Below, piece after piece: positions 31,777 to 41,569 of a stretch of 56,824 nucleotides of DNA. The notes beneath the pieces were generated by a model. That model had not been told where the DNA came from, ran no database searches, and worked only from the letters and a program-made list of their open reading frames with translations. Position 1 is the first letter of the stretch. Every line of letters begins with the position of its first letter. A program made the translations under genes and the position numbers. The stretch is from Cacconaster sp964598495 (GTDB lineage Bacteria; Bacteroidota; Bacteroidia; Bacteroidales; UBA932), in NCBI GenBank assembly GCA_964598495.1, contig CAZRBY010000011.1:1-56824 (forward strand). Reading direction: 5' to 3'.

Positions 31777-33009
31777 ATGGCATATTTGTTTACATCAGAA
31801 TCAGTATCTGAAGGGCATCCTGATAAGGTTGCCGACCAGATTTCAGACTCTATCCTGGACGATTTTCTCCGTCAGGATCCGGAGTCTCGTGTTGCTTGCG
31901 AAACATTCGTGAGCACAGGACTCGTCATTGTAGGCGGGGAAGTTACTTCAAAGGCTTACGTGGACATCCAGTCCATAGCAAGAAATACCATCAGGCGCAT
32001 CGGCTACACGAAAAGCGAATATCGCTTCGACGCAGACTCCTGCGCCGTAATATCCGCCATTCATGAGCAATCTTCCGACATCGCACAAGGTGTAGATAGG
32101 GAAGAACAGGGTGCCGGTGATCAGGGGATGATGTTTGGCTACGCCTGCAAAGACACGGAGGAGTATATGCCTCTGCCGGTCACTCTGGCCCATATCCTTC
32201 TTCTGGAACTTTCTAAAATCCGCAGAGAGCACCCCTCCCCTATGCCATATCTGCGTCCGGATGCGAAAAGCCAGTTTACCATCGAATATGACGACAATAA
32301 TGTTCCTAGGAGAATTCACACCATAGTGCTCTCCACACAGCATGATGAGGATGTTGACCAAGACACGATCAAAGAGGATGTCAGGAAGATTCTCCTGCCG
32401 CGACTCCTTAAACTTCTTACTCCTAAAAACAAGGCACTTTTTAAGGATGACTTCATACTCCACGTCAATCCTACCGGCAAATTCGTCATCGGAGGGCCTC
32501 ACGGAGATACCGGCCTGACCGGCAGAAAGATTATCGTGGATTCTTACGGGGGAAAAGGAGCACACGGCGGAGGTGCCTTCTCCGGTAAAGATCCGAGCAA
32601 GGTAGACCGTTCTGCAGCTTATGCTGCAAGATACATTGCTAAAAACATGGTGGCAGCAGGTGTTTCAGATGAAATGCTGGTTCAGATATCCTACGCCATC
32701 GGCGTGGCAAAACCCCTAAGCATTTTCGTCAACACATATGGTACCTCCAAAGTAGGCAAAAGCGATGGCGAAATTGCTGACGCCATCGGCAAATGTTTCG
32801 ATCTGCGTCCGGCAGTCATAATTGAGAAATTCAGCCTCAAAAACCCCATTTATTCCGCTACAGCGGCTTACGGCCACTTCGGAAGAGATCCATTTGTAAA
32901 AGAGATGGAACTGGTCCGTGACGGCAAGAGAGTAAAGAAGAATGTGCAGTTTTTCGGATGGGAAAAGCTTGATGCAATAGAACGCTGCAAAGGCTTATTT
33001 AACATCTGA
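31777..33009 (+). CDS. metK: S-adenosylmethionine synthetase
   Basis: The 410-residue product is a clear MetK. FTSESVSEGHPDKVADQISD at the N-terminus binds ATP/metal, GAGDQGMMFGYA near residue 113 is a family signature, and FVIGGPHGDTGLTGRK plus GGGAFSGKDPSKVDRS form the phosphate-binding region. It makes SAM from methionine and ATP in the cytoplasm. It sits behind a SAM-II riboswitch, so product feedback on its own transcription is expected. Its 3' end overlaps the convergent DUF4878 gene by 15 bp. Confidence 0.97.
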   Translation: MAYLFTSESVSEGHPDKVADQISDSILDDFLRQDPESRVACETFVSTGLVIVGGEVTSKAYVDIQSIARNTIRRIGYTKSEYRFDADSCAVISAIHEQSSDIAQGVDREEQGAGDQGMMFGYACKDTEEYMPLPVTLAHILLLELSKIRREHPSPMPYLRPDAKSQFTIEYDDNNVPRRIHTIVLSTQHDEDVDQDTIKEDVRKILLPRLLKLLTPKNKALFKDDFILHVNPTGKFVIGGPHGDTGLTGRKIIVDSYGGKGAHGGGAFSGKDPSKVDRSAAYAARYIAKNMVAAGVSDEMLVQISYAIGVAKPLSIFVNTYGTSKVGKSDGEIADAIGKCFDLRPAVIIEKFSLKNPIYSATAAYGHFGRDPFVKEMELVRDGKRVKKNVQFFGWEKLDAIERCKGLFNI

Positions 33010-33396
33010 AACCTTCCACTCCCCATCCGACTTAGTCAGAGTGAGCTTTTTGACGGCGGCTTCTTCCGCTTTGTATAAGAGAAGATCGTATATTACTGTT
33101 GCCTGATCTTCCACCGATTCTGTGTCAACTTCTTTTATGGTAAACACGGTAGCTTTTGCAGCAGCAGTCAGCAGTTCTTGAAGTTCATCAGGGAGTTCCG
33201 GTTTTGAGGCAACGGCACTCATCATTAATCCGGCCAATTCATCAGTGCAATAGGTAGCAGCTTTTTCGTAATCCATCTGGAAATAGGAAGTCAAAAAGCC
33301 GTTAGCAACAGTTGTCACTTCTTCCTCCGCATTTTCGCAGGATACCAAGAGCGTAATTATCGCAGCAAACGCGAATAATATTCTCATTTTCCTCAT
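32995..33396 (-). CDS. DUF4878-like lipoprotein
   Basis: The 133-residue product has lipobox LLVSC (Cys20). The mature part has the cystatin/NTF2-like small fold of DUF4878: VTTVANGFLTSYFQMDYEKAA, a middle helix pair, and the ending KLTLTKSDGEWKVSDVK. Its function is unknown. It lies 20 bp after mutS2 and is the last gene of that operon. Its end overlaps the metK 3' end, so antisense overlap of the two transcripts is expected. Confidence 0.75.
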   Translation of the reverse strand: MRKMRILFAFAAIITLLVSCENAEEEVTTVANGFLTSYFQMDYEKAATYCTDELAGLMMSAVASKPELPDELQELLTAAAKATVFTIKEVDTESVEDQATVIYDLLLYKAEEAAVKKLTLTKSDGEWKVSDVK

Positions 33397-33416
33397 AATT
33401 TTATAGTTTTAAAAAG

Positions 33417-35924
33417 TTAATCCAAAGTAACGACGGTGATGCCGGCGCCTCCCAACTGCAGGACCTCATCCCGCAAAGAACTCACTCCGGGCACGGTCTT
33501 GAGGTACTTGCGTATCTCTTCGCGGAGCACACCGTTACCCTTGCCGTGAAGTATCTTGACCTCAGATAAACCCACCATCAGCGCATCATCGATAAAACGG
33601 GTGACGATGTCAAGCGCACTGTCCAAACGTTCGCCACGAATGTCGATGCTCGGTTTGAAGTTGAGTCTTCGTTCGGATATCGAGGCAGATGTAATTATAG
33701 ATTGGGGCTTGGAAAAGCGGGTGCTTTCTTTGTACTGCTGGTTGGAGATTCTCTCAACCTTGGAGGGAGCCATCTTGCTGATGATGTTGCCCACGGCCAC
33801 AGCAATCGTTTTGTCGGATATCTGTGTTATCTCTCCCACAAGTTCGGAACCCTTTATCCGTACCTTGTCACCCATCTGCAACGGTTTGTCGGAAACGCTC
33901 CGTTCTTTTGAAGCAGCAGCACGTGCCTTCGTCTCTTCCTGACGCTGGGCTTCGCTCTTGCGTCTCTCTTTACGCTCTTTTTCGCGCTCCTTGCGTGCAA
34001 CTATTTGCTCCATCTTACGGGTAATACGCTGTTCCAACTCACTCTCGGCACTGCTTTCCATCTGCTGACGGAACTGCTCGAGGTCCTTGCGAATAACGCG
34101 AGTCTTATCCCTTTCTGCCTGCGCTTCCTTGATTTCTCTAATTGTCTGCTCCACCTTACGGTTGCTCTGATCGATTATTTCACGTGCTTCAGCTCTGGCC
34201 TCGTCAATTATCTCCTTACGAAGCTGTTTGATATCGCCAAGCTCTTTATGGTATTTGTCGGTGAGACTCTCCAGAGTTTTGTCGGTGCTCTTGATACGGG
34301 CAAGTTTTTCGTCGAGAATGCGCTTGCTGCGCGCTATTTGGCGAAGATTACGCTCAATGCTCACAAACCCGCTGCCCGCACGTTCTTCCGCATCTTTGAC
34401 GATAGTCTCGGGGAGTCCTATATTGCGGGCCAGCTCAAAAGCAAAGGAGTTACCCGGAAGACCCTGTTCGAGCTTAAAGAGTGGTGTAATACCCGCAACA
34501 TCAAAGAGCATCGCGCCGTTGGAGACACCGGAACTGTTGTTGGCGTAAAGTTTCAGATTGGTGTAGTGGGTGGTAATCACTCCGTAGGCTCCTATCTGCT
34601 CGAAACGCGCCAATACGGCCTCCGCAATGGCTCCTCCCGCGGTGGGTTCAGTGCCGCTGCCAAACTCATCTATCAGCACCAGCGAATTGTCTGTAGCCCT
34701 TTCAAGGATTTTGCGGATATTGACAAGGTGCGAACTGTAGGTACTGAGGTCATTATCCAGAGATTGGTCATCCCCGATATCTATGAAAATATTGTCGAAT
34801 ATCATCATCTCCGAAATTTCGGAGGTCGGAATCAGCATTCCCCACTGGAACATATACTGCAACAGACCCACGGTCTTGAGACAAACGGATTTGCCGCCGG
34901 CATTAGGACCGGAAATGAGCAGGATATGTTTCTCACGCGTCAGGGTGAGAGTCAACGGCACTATCTCTTTCTTTTCCTTTCGGAGAGCCTTTTCAAGCAG
35001 AGGATGGCGCGCCTTACGCAATGCGAGCTCCCCTGTTTGCGATATAATCGGCATACCGGCTATCATATCCAGCGCCACATTGGCCTTTGCACGGATAAAA
35101 TCTATCTCTCCTATATAGTCGGAAGCCGCTATCAGCTCCTCAAGATAGGGACGCAGAAAGTCGGAAAATTCTACAAGTATCTTCAGGATCTCGCGCTGCT
35201 CCTCAAACTTGAGTTTACGCACTTGGTTGTTGAGCTCCACCACCTCCATCGGCTCGACAAATGCGGTCTTGCCGCTCGCAGATTCATCATAGACAAAGCC
35301 TGGAATGCGCTTTTTATTGGCGACCGGCACCGGTATGAGGATTTTTCCGTCCCTGACGGAGACAGAGGCATCCTCATCCACTATCCCTTCCGACTGCGCC
35401 TTCTTGAGCAGATGCGAAATCCGTTTGGAAATAGCACCCTCCTTTTCTTTTAGAGAGCGGCGGATATTCTGGAGCTGCTCTGAAGCATTGTCGCGCATCT
35501 CTCCATTCTTGTCAATCAGCGTATCAATCCTGCGTGAGACTTCGGGATAATAGGTCACTTTCTCGGATAGACTCCGCAAATTGGGATAGAGATCATCCTT
35601 GCATCCCTTGAAGAAAGAGAGAATTTTGCGCAGCGTATCAAGTGATATCCTGAGCTTGCTCAGTGAAACTAAGTCGATATATGTTGAAGGTACATTTAAA
35701 GGCAACAAAAAGGGCTTTGTATCGATAAAGCCCACGGAAGGAAATGAATCCTCAAACATTGAGATCAGACGCATCTCGTCTGTAAGTTGCAGACGCAAAT
35801 CTATCTCCTTTGCATCGCGGGAAATCTCTTCATCCCAAACTTTGTCAACGGCATATTGTGTGGAGCAACGTTCCGCAATCTGCCTCCTGATCCTGTCAAA
35901 CCCTATTTTCTGCTCCAGTATCAT
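33417..35924 (-). CDS. mutS2: MutS2 family ATPase with Smr domain
   Basis: The 835-residue product has the MutS2 layout with no MutS mismatch-recognition domain. The N-terminal core and lever helices lead to Walker A ISGPNAGGKSVCLKTVGL (~residues 334-351), Walker B LVLIDEFGSGTEPT and ITTHYTNLK. A long charged coiled coil (~520-660) follows. A KOW-like segment (GDKVRIKGSELVGEITQI) precedes the C-terminal Smr nuclease domain with VKILHGKGNGVLREEIR. Family members suppress recombination or rescue collided ribosomes. Both roles fit, and sequence cannot choose. It is cotranscribed with cdaA, 11 bp downstream of it. Confidence 0.95.
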   Translation of the reverse strand: MILEQKIGFDRIRRQIAERCSTQYAVDKVWDEEISRDAKEIDLRLQLTDEMRLISMFEDSFPSVGFIDTKPFLLPLNVPSTYIDLVSLSKLRISLDTLRKILSFFKGCKDDLYPNLRSLSEKVTYYPEVSRRIDTLIDKNGEMRDNASEQLQNIRRSLKEKEGAISKRISHLLKKAQSEGIVDEDASVSVRDGKILIPVPVANKKRIPGFVYDESASGKTAFVEPMEVVELNNQVRKLKFEEQREILKILVEFSDFLRPYLEELIAASDYIGEIDFIRAKANVALDMIAGMPIISQTGELALRKARHPLLEKALRKEKKEIVPLTLTLTREKHILLISGPNAGGKSVCLKTVGLLQYMFQWGMLIPTSEISEMMIFDNIFIDIGDDQSLDNDLSTYSSHLVNIRKILERATDNSLVLIDEFGSGTEPTAGGAIAEAVLARFEQIGAYGVITTHYTNLKLYANNSSGVSNGAMLFDVAGITPLFKLEQGLPGNSFAFELARNIGLPETIVKDAEERAGSGFVSIERNLRQIARSKRILDEKLARIKSTDKTLESLTDKYHKELGDIKQLRKEIIDEARAEAREIIDQSNRKVEQTIREIKEAQAERDKTRVIRKDLEQFRQQMESSAESELEQRITRKMEQIVARKEREKERKERRKSEAQRQEETKARAAASKERSVSDKPLQMGDKVRIKGSELVGEITQISDKTIAVAVGNIISKMAPSKVERISNQQYKESTRFSKPQSIITSASISERRLNFKPSIDIRGERLDSALDIVTRFIDDALMVGLSEVKILHGKGNGVLREEIRKYLKTVPGVSSLRDEVLQLGGAGITVVTLD

Positions 35925-35935
35925 CCCTTCAATCC

Positions 35936-36730
35936 TTATCTGTATGAGTTTTCAATTGCCGTTCTGAGCTCCGTAATGCTGTTCATCTGTTTAAGTACCC
36001 CATTTGAAACAAACGAAATCTTGCCGGTCTCTTCTGAGACCACAATAACGCTCGCATCGCTTTGCTCGGTGATTCCGACGGCAGCCCTGTGGCGTAAGCC
36101 ATATTGGGCGGGAATATTGGGGTTTGCAGAGACCGGAAGTGTACATCTGACTGCCTGAATCCTATCATTTGCAATAATCAAAGCACCGTCGTGCAAAGGA
36201 GAATTCTTGAAAAATATATTGAGGAGCAGTCTACGGCTAACTCTTGCGTCAACTTCATCACCTGTCTCGACGATGGCAGCCAGAGAAGTCTTGTGTTTGA
36301 GCACTATGAGAGCGCCGGTATGATCCTGTGACATCATTCTGCAAGCCTCTGTCAATTCTTCCAGAAGTTCGGGGCTTACTACATTGACCCCGCCGCGATT
36401 CTTAAAAAATCGGCGAAAAAAGCTGCCCCTCTTGGCAGAGGCATATCTGGAGCCCAGATGGAGCAGAAAACGACGTATTTCAGGCTGGAAAATGACAATT
36501 AGTGCAATTACTCCCACTCCGAGCACCTGTCCCATAAGCGAAGAAAGGAGCTTCATGTTGAAGGCGGAAACCACCAACCATATCACATAGAGAAGCAGTA
36601 TTCCAGCGAAAATACTCATAGCGGCAGTTCCACGTATCAGTCTGATAATCTGGAAAATCAACAGACCGACAAGTATGATGTCGAGAATATCCACCAATGA
36701 TATGGAAACAAAATCAAGCATGATTGACAA
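35936..36730 (-). CDS. cdaA: Diadenylate cyclase CdaA
   Basis: The 264-residue membrane enzyme makes c-di-AMP from two ATP. Three hydrophobic segments occupy residues 8-95. The DAC domain follows with the signature LHDGALIIAND (DGA motif) and RHRAAVGITEQSDA (RHR motif), both intact. ATG 36721 is an alternative start three codons in. It lies directly before mutS2 and after a UPF0306 gene. No CdaR or GlmM partner is in the window. Confidence 0.95.
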   Translation of the reverse strand: MSIMLDFVSISLVDILDIILVGLLIFQIIRLIRGTAAMSIFAGILLLYVIWLVVSAFNMKLLSSLMGQVLGVGVIALIVIFQPEIRRFLLHLGSRYASAKRGSFFRRFFKNRGGVNVVSPELLEELTEACRMMSQDHTGALIVLKHKTSLAAIVETGDEVDARVSRRLLLNIFFKNSPLHDGALIIANDRIQAVRCTLPVSANPNIPAQYGLRHRAAVGITEQSDASVIVVSEETGKISFVSNGVLKQMNSITELRTAIENSYR

Positions 36731-36777
36731 AGGTAGTGTTTTTTCCTGATTTGTGCATAATCAAGAAAAGTCTCTTT

Positions 36778-37206
36778 TCATGGGGTGCGAGATTCCCAGT
36801 AGAGTTTCTTTCCGAAGCCAAGGCGGTTGTCGGTATATTTAAGCTCGGTGAGGACAAGACGCCAGATTTCACCCCCTTTGAGAATTGCATAGGGAAAGCG
36901 TTTTAGATATGCCAACCTGTATTTGTCAAAAAGCGATTCGTCACATTTCTCCACAACCGCCCGGAACTGAAGACCACGTATTTTGCCGACCACTTCAGTT
37001 TCAAGCGCAATGGAGCCCGTCACAACCGGATTTGCCATAAAAAGCTGTGCATGGCGTGTCTCATCCTCTGATGTGATGACAAAACTCATCTCATCTTCCA
37101 AAAAAACATAAAAGCAGTTTGCACACCACAAATCTCCATTTGCGGCACAAGCAATAGACATCACGTGATGTTCTGAAATAAATTCAATTATTCTTTGGTC
37201 AGGCAT
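36778..37206 (-). CDS. UPF0306 (YhbP-like) flavin-binding-fold protein
   Basis: The 142-residue product follows the UPF0306 pattern from start to end: LWCANCFYVFLED, SEDETRHAQLF, KIRGLQFRAVV, AYLKRFPYA and the ending TDNRLGFGKKLYW. These are small split-barrel proteins of the pyridoxamine-phosphate-oxidase-like superfamily. The bound cofactor and reaction are not established. It lies 17 bp after a DUF4876 gene and 47 bp before cdaA. Confidence 0.85.
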   Translation of the reverse strand: MPDQRIIEFISEHHVMSIACAANGDLWCANCFYVFLEDEMSFVITSEDETRHAQLFMANPVVTGSIALETEVVGKIRGLQFRAVVEKCDESLFDKYRLAYLKRFPYAILKGGEIWRLVLTELKYTDNRLGFGKKLYWESRTP

Positions 37207-37223
37207 AGCGCAATGTTAACATT

Positions 37224-38570
37224 TTAGTACCTGGCCATATGTATGGCAGGTTCCAGACGCTGGTGAAAGTCTTCTCCCGAGTTATTGGTATTCTTAAATA
37301 TAATATGATCTCCACAGAATATTTGATGTTCGGCATCAATACCGGTCGGGTCGGCTTTCTTATCGTATGAACGAATGAAGAATTTTCCGTAATTTGAAGG
37401 ATTAGCAAAGGTGGCCGCCTCGTCCACATTACGGTAGAGCGTATATCCTCTCTTATTAGTGAAAAGTAAGCTACCACTGTCAACAGAGTTTATAAGACGC
37501 TTGTTGTTCATACCCTCATATCCGGCTGCAAAGACTTCACAGGCATCTAAAACCCACTCTGCCGGGACCCATTTGCGCTTCCCTGAGGCCATGCCGTTAT
37601 AGTAATCCTCATTAGAAGTATCCTCAAAAAATGACTGTGGTGTCACACCTTCAGGTGGCAAGAAAATAAATAATGCGGGACTTGTCTCAGAAAGAGGCCA
37701 ATAATCTCCTTCACCATATTTGTAGGCCTTCATATAGTGAGGTAGGGGAATTGTCAAAGAAGGCATAGGATAGTATGAAGGGTCGTTGTATCCCGATTCA
37801 GGGTCATACATAACATAGAAGGTGCCTTTGGAGAGGTTTACCGACCCACTATGAGCTAAAATATGGTTTACCGCACCATTGATGGCAATAACAATATCCT
37901 CGCCCGGTTTGAGGATAGGCGCATATCCATCATACCAGGTCCAAAAGCCATGTCCTGCAGGGATTTTACCGGCATCCTCATAAGAGAGCTTTCCACCAAC
38001 AATATCCGTATTAGGGGAGTATGAGTCGTAAGGCAGTGTCATTGCAATGCAAATGTTTGAAAGATCGGCGTCAATCGTGGAATTGTTGTAAAGAACGAGA
38101 TATTTGTCTTGATGGAAAGTTGGCGGACCGTTAAAATCGATACAACCCCCAAAATAAAGCTCTTTGATAATTACCTGTTGTGTGCCCTCGGAAACGGCCA
38201 TATCAATATCCACCACAAAAGGCTTCTTATCATATTTATGTGTCAGGACAACCTGTGGCTTGAATCCGTCGAAAAAGTAGGCACTGCCGTGACGGACACG
38301 TGACTCCGAAACATATAGTGTATAAAGATCTGCAACTGCCGGTATAACTGCCATACCATTGTCATCAGTTATACCGGTGTAAGGTATTTGTGATTCAACA
38401 GCCACCGCTGTCACCTCAACACCTGCTACCGGTCCGAAACCGCTCTCCTTGGGGTATAACAACTGAATTTTCAGGTCATACAATTTGTTCGGATCAACCT
38501 TTTGACAGGAGAGCGCTGTGACTAAGAACAAGCTGTACAAAAGAAATAAAACAAGCTTTTTCATACGCAT
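37224..38570 (-). CDS. DUF4876 lipoprotein (paralogue 1)
   Basis: The 448-residue product has a lipobox around ALSC (Cys22). Residues ~30-125 form a carboxypeptidase-regulatory-like beta-sandwich (VAGVEVTAVAVESQIPYTGI). The rest matches DUF4876, with LVLYNNSTIDADLSN, AGHGFWTWYDGYAPILKPGE, VMYDPESGYN and EGVTPQSFFEDTSNE. It is clearly paralogous to the product of 43178-44527. This copy is separated from the other by comF and appears to begin the minus-strand run through UPF0306, cdaA and mutS2. It is a surface or periplasmic lipoprotein of unknown ligand. Confidence 0.8.
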   Translation of the reverse strand: MRMKKLVLFLLYSLFLVTALSCQKVDPNKLYDLKIQLLYPKESGFGPVAGVEVTAVAVESQIPYTGITDDNGMAVIPAVADLYTLYVSESRVRHGSAYFFDGFKPQVVLTHKYDKKPFVVDIDMAVSEGTQQVIIKELYFGGCIDFNGPPTFHQDKYLVLYNNSTIDADLSNICIAMTLPYDSYSPNTDIVGGKLSYEDAGKIPAGHGFWTWYDGYAPILKPGEDIVIAINGAVNHILAHSGSVNLSKGTFYVMYDPESGYNDPSYYPMPSLTIPLPHYMKAYKYGEGDYWPLSETSPALFIFLPPEGVTPQSFFEDTSNEDYYNGMASGKRKWVPAEWVLDACEVFAAGYEGMNNKRLINSVDSGSLLFTNKRGYTLYRNVDEAATFANPSNYGKFFIRSYDKKADPTGIDAEHQIFCGDHIIFKNTNNSGEDFHQRLEPAIHMARY

Positions 38571-38595
38571 AACATTCGTTAATCGGGTACTATCA

Positions 38596-38623
38596 CAAAA
38601 TTAGTGTTTTTTTTGTAGGTTTG
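38596..38623. promoter_or_regulatory. Overlapping divergent promoters, DUF4876 / comF
   Basis: TAATTTTG on the minus strand (38596-38603) faces left to DUF4876. TAGGTTTG on the plus strand (38616-38623) faces right to comF. The -7 elements are only 12 bases apart, so the two polymerases would compete. Confidence 0.55.
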
Positions 38624-38641
38624 TACATAATATGTATCGGT

Positions 38642-39391
38642 ATGAGCTGTTGGAATGACATTGTCAGTGGGACGAGATACTCTATCAAAGCGCTTGGAGA
38701 CCTCTTTTTTCTCCGCAGATGCGCGGTTTGCGAAACTATTCTTGCCTGTGAGGAGCAGGACATTTGCGACGATTGCCGCACCGACATTCCCTATACCTGG
38801 TTTTGGAGCTGGCCGGAGAATCCGGCTGAAGAACGGATGTGGTCAAAAGTTGGTATTGAGAGTGCAGTGTCCCTATTTTTCTATCGCTACACCGGCGATT
38901 ACAGCCACATTCTCCACAAATTCAAATATGGATTCAATATTCCGCTGGGAATATCAATAGGTCAAGATCTTGGTGAAAAAATGGCAAATGTAGGTCGCTT
39001 TAAAGATATTGATGCCATAGTGCCGGTTCCGCTTCACCGGCGCAGGCAATGGAGTCGCGGTTTCAATCAAGCCGAAATTATTTCAAAAGGCATAGCCAAA
39101 GGCTTTGCTTCCCAACCGGATGGCAAAGAGCTGCCTGTAATCAAATATCTTGTTAAACGCATAAAAAACACCTCAACACAGACCCGACTAAGCGGAAAAG
39201 AGAAAGACGAAAATGTGAAAAATGCCTTTTATGTGGATAATAAAGTCGCCTTAAAGCTCCTTTCGAAAGGCATAAATCATATATTGCTTGTGGATGACGT
39301 GCTGACATCCGGATCAACCCTTGCTGCCTGCGCTGCTCCTCTGATGCAATATTTCAGGGTAAGCGTGGCCACCATTGGATTTGTAGAATGA
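38642..39391 (+). CDS. comF: ComF-family phosphoribosyltransferase-like protein
   Basis: The 249-residue product starts at ATG 38642, the first ATG after the promoter. An N-terminal zinc ribbon (CAVCETILACEEQDICDDC) precedes the type I PRTase-like domain. VPVPLHRRRQWSRGFNQAE is the conserved ComF block, and HILLVDDVLTSGSTLA is the PRPP-binding motif. In naturally competent bacteria ComF helps DNA uptake. Other competence genes are not visible here. It is monocistronic, convergent with the S46 peptidase gene two bases away. Confidence 0.9.
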   Translation: MSCWNDIVSGTRYSIKALGDLFFLRRCAVCETILACEEQDICDDCRTDIPYTWFWSWPENPAEERMWSKVGIESAVSLFFYRYTGDYSHILHKFKYGFNIPLGISIGQDLGEKMANVGRFKDIDAIVPVPLHRRRQWSRGFNQAEIISKGIAKGFASQPDGKELPVIKYLVKRIKNTSTQTRLSGKEKDENVKNAFYVDNKVALKLLSKGINHILLVDDVLTSGSTLAACAAPLMQYFRVSVATIGFVE

Positions 39392-39393
39392 TA

Positions 39394-41559
39394 TTATTCT
39401 CCCAGCATTTCAGCTACAAGATAGTCCATACCGGCATATTTATCCAAAATCCAGAGAACATAACGGATATCTACACAGACGCACTTATTCATCACCGGAT
39501 CGAAATAGGTATCTCCTGCGAGGGACTCCTTGTTACCGTCAAATGCAAGTCCTATAAGTTCGCCCCGGCTATTCATTACGGGGCTGCCGGAATTGCCGCC
39601 CGTGATGTCATTGTCGGTCACAAAATTGATGTACAATTCTCCGGTGGAGGGGTCTGCCCATCTGCCCCAGTCTCCGGCTTCGTAGAGAGCTTTCAAGCGA
39701 GGTTTGAGTGAATAAATATATTTGTCGGGGTTATATTTTTCCAGTATGCCGCGAACAGTGCTCCTTTCGAGGCAAATTATACCGTCACAAAGGCAGAGCG
39801 GACCTACGGTCCCATAGGAGATCCTCATTGTAGAATTGGCGTCCGGATATTGTGGGATACCTTTTTCAATATTCATCTGATAGAGCAGGTTTTTGTAATC
39901 ATTCTCCAATCTGCTCAGTTTCGGACTTTTATCGATCTCACTCCTATAGTTGTTGAAATCAATCATTTTACTGGAATTGATCGCCTCTACAAGAGGGTCA
40001 GCACGATATTCTTCCGCAGTACGAGCCTCTGAAAGAGCAAGTTCCAATCTATTTTTATCACTATAAATTGTATGTTCCCAAATCCAGTCTACAATGGCAT
40101 AGGTATCCCCTTCAAACTCGTCATATTTCTGAGTCAGCCACTCTCCCCAAAATTTCCTGTCTACGTGAGCATAAAATTCCCTTATAGAGAGATCAAAAAG
40201 ATCTTTTTCCACCCTCATATCAAACTCATTATACATATCCATTATCACCTTTATAGCTCTCGTGCTATCGGTAATAGGCACCTGATATTCTCTGCCTTCT
40301 CTCAGATCCTCCGCAGTTCTGGAAACTGCATTGACCATACGGTGCAAACGGATACCCCTTGCCATTGCTTCGCGATAATAGCTGATCTGAGTATTGATAT
40401 ATTCCAAACTCTTGTACCTGATTTCGAGATCCCTCAGCAAAGTCCCGTAGCGTTTCGCCCTAAGGGAATCCGACATTATCCAGCTCTGAAGCTTTTTCTC
40501 TTGCTCCTGCTTTTTCTCCACAACATTAAACCTGTCATAGCAGAATATTTCACCTTCGCGGATTTCCTGCACATTGGTCAACCCAAAGTAGTAATCGGCA
40601 TATTTCAGACGCACTGCCGGATCGAGATTCATCCAACCGTCGATAATCTTCATCTGCTCCCCTTGGATTTTCACCGCAACAGGATTTAAAATAGTCTCAG
40701 TATGATTTACCTCATAGGAAGAGGCATATCTATTAGTATGGCCCGGATATCCGATTACCATAGCAAAATCCCCCCTCTGTACACCTGCAGTGGATATTTT
40801 AAGCGTACGGGAAGGTTTCATAGGTATGTTTTCAGGTGAATATTTAGCCGGAGAACCGTCAGGAGCCGTATAGATGCGGTAGAGTGCAAAATCTCCCTTG
40901 TGCTGAGGCCATTCCCAGTTGTCGACCTCACCTCCATAGGATGCAATGCAGACCGGTGGGGCAGCCACCAGACGTACATCCTTATAGACCTCATAGAGTG
41001 CCATGTAATACTTAATGCCACCCCACATAGAGGAACAGGAAACCTCTCCCTGACCTTTGAAAATCTTGCTATACCTCCCCTCAATTAAGCTATAAACCCT
41101 ACGCATCGCAAATCCCCCACCCCTGGGGACAATTGAATCGCGAAGGTGCTGCACTTCGGAAGTGACATCTATCACTTTCTTTAGAAACCAGATACCGTCC
41201 CCCTTGACCGGAGCTTCCTGCGAGCGATCCATAGCCCAAAATCCATCCTCAAGGTAGTTGTGTTCGGGGGTGCTCAGCGCGTGTACGTCGGAATAAGCAC
41301 AGTGATGGTTGGTAATCATCAGCCCGTCGGATGAGATCATACTGCCGCTGCAGCCGAAAGCAAGAGAAACAACTGCATCGCTCAACCCGCCCTTCTCTTC
41401 ATCATAGAGGGTGTTCGGATCAAGCTGTAAGCCCCGCTCCTGCATATTCTTGGCGAGTCCCTGTTCTATTAGGTGGATCAGCCACATGCCTTCATCGGCA
41501 CGGGACAGTACGGCGGAGAAAAGCAAAGTAATCACCGCAGGTATCAGTTTTCTTTTCAT
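39394..41559 (-). CDS. S46 family dipeptidyl-peptidase (DPP7-like)
   Basis: The product has about 721 residues starting at MKRKLIPAV (41559). The longer frame runs into the upstream gene. After the signal peptide comes DEGMWLIHLIEQG. The catalytic triad is visible: His in LMITNHHCAYSD, Asp in GGEVDNWEWPQHKGDFALYR and Ser in DITGGNSGSPV. Eighteen residues after the catalytic Ser is Gly (LAFDGN), the position that is Gly in DPP7 (hydrophobic P1) and Arg in DPP11 (acidic P1), so DPP7-like specificity is inferred. It is a periplasmic exopeptidase that releases dipeptides. It is the last gene of the BACON/TonB/DUF4876/DUF6850 operon. Confidence 0.93.
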   Translation of the reverse strand: MKRKLIPAVITLLFSAVLSRADEGMWLIHLIEQGLAKNMQERGLQLDPNTLYDEEKGGLSDAVVSLAFGCSGSMISSDGLMITNHHCAYSDVHALSTPEHNYLEDGFWAMDRSQEAPVKGDGIWFLKKVIDVTSEVQHLRDSIVPRGGGFAMRRVYSLIEGRYSKIFKGQGEVSCSSMWGGIKYYMALYEVYKDVRLVAAPPVCIASYGGEVDNWEWPQHKGDFALYRIYTAPDGSPAKYSPENIPMKPSRTLKISTAGVQRGDFAMVIGYPGHTNRYASSYEVNHTETILNPVAVKIQGEQMKIIDGWMNLDPAVRLKYADYYFGLTNVQEIREGEIFCYDRFNVVEKKQEQEKKLQSWIMSDSLRAKRYGTLLRDLEIRYKSLEYINTQISYYREAMARGIRLHRMVNAVSRTAEDLREGREYQVPITDSTRAIKVIMDMYNEFDMRVEKDLFDLSIREFYAHVDRKFWGEWLTQKYDEFEGDTYAIVDWIWEHTIYSDKNRLELALSEARTAEEYRADPLVEAINSSKMIDFNNYRSEIDKSPKLSRLENDYKNLLYQMNIEKGIPQYPDANSTMRISYGTVGPLCLCDGIICLERSTVRGILEKYNPDKYIYSLKPRLKALYEAGDWGRWADPSTGELYINFVTDNDITGGNSGSPVMNSRGELIGLAFDGNKESLAGDTYFDPVMNKCVCVDIRYVLWILDKYAGMDYLVAEMLGE

Positions 41560-41569
41560 TTTATTGGTA

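Noticed and set aside
34005..35453. A 482-codon open frame on the plus strand.
   Set aside because: It is entirely antisense to mutS2, whose motifs (Walker A/B, Smr) are intact. It has no domains and only mirrors mutS2 codon bias.
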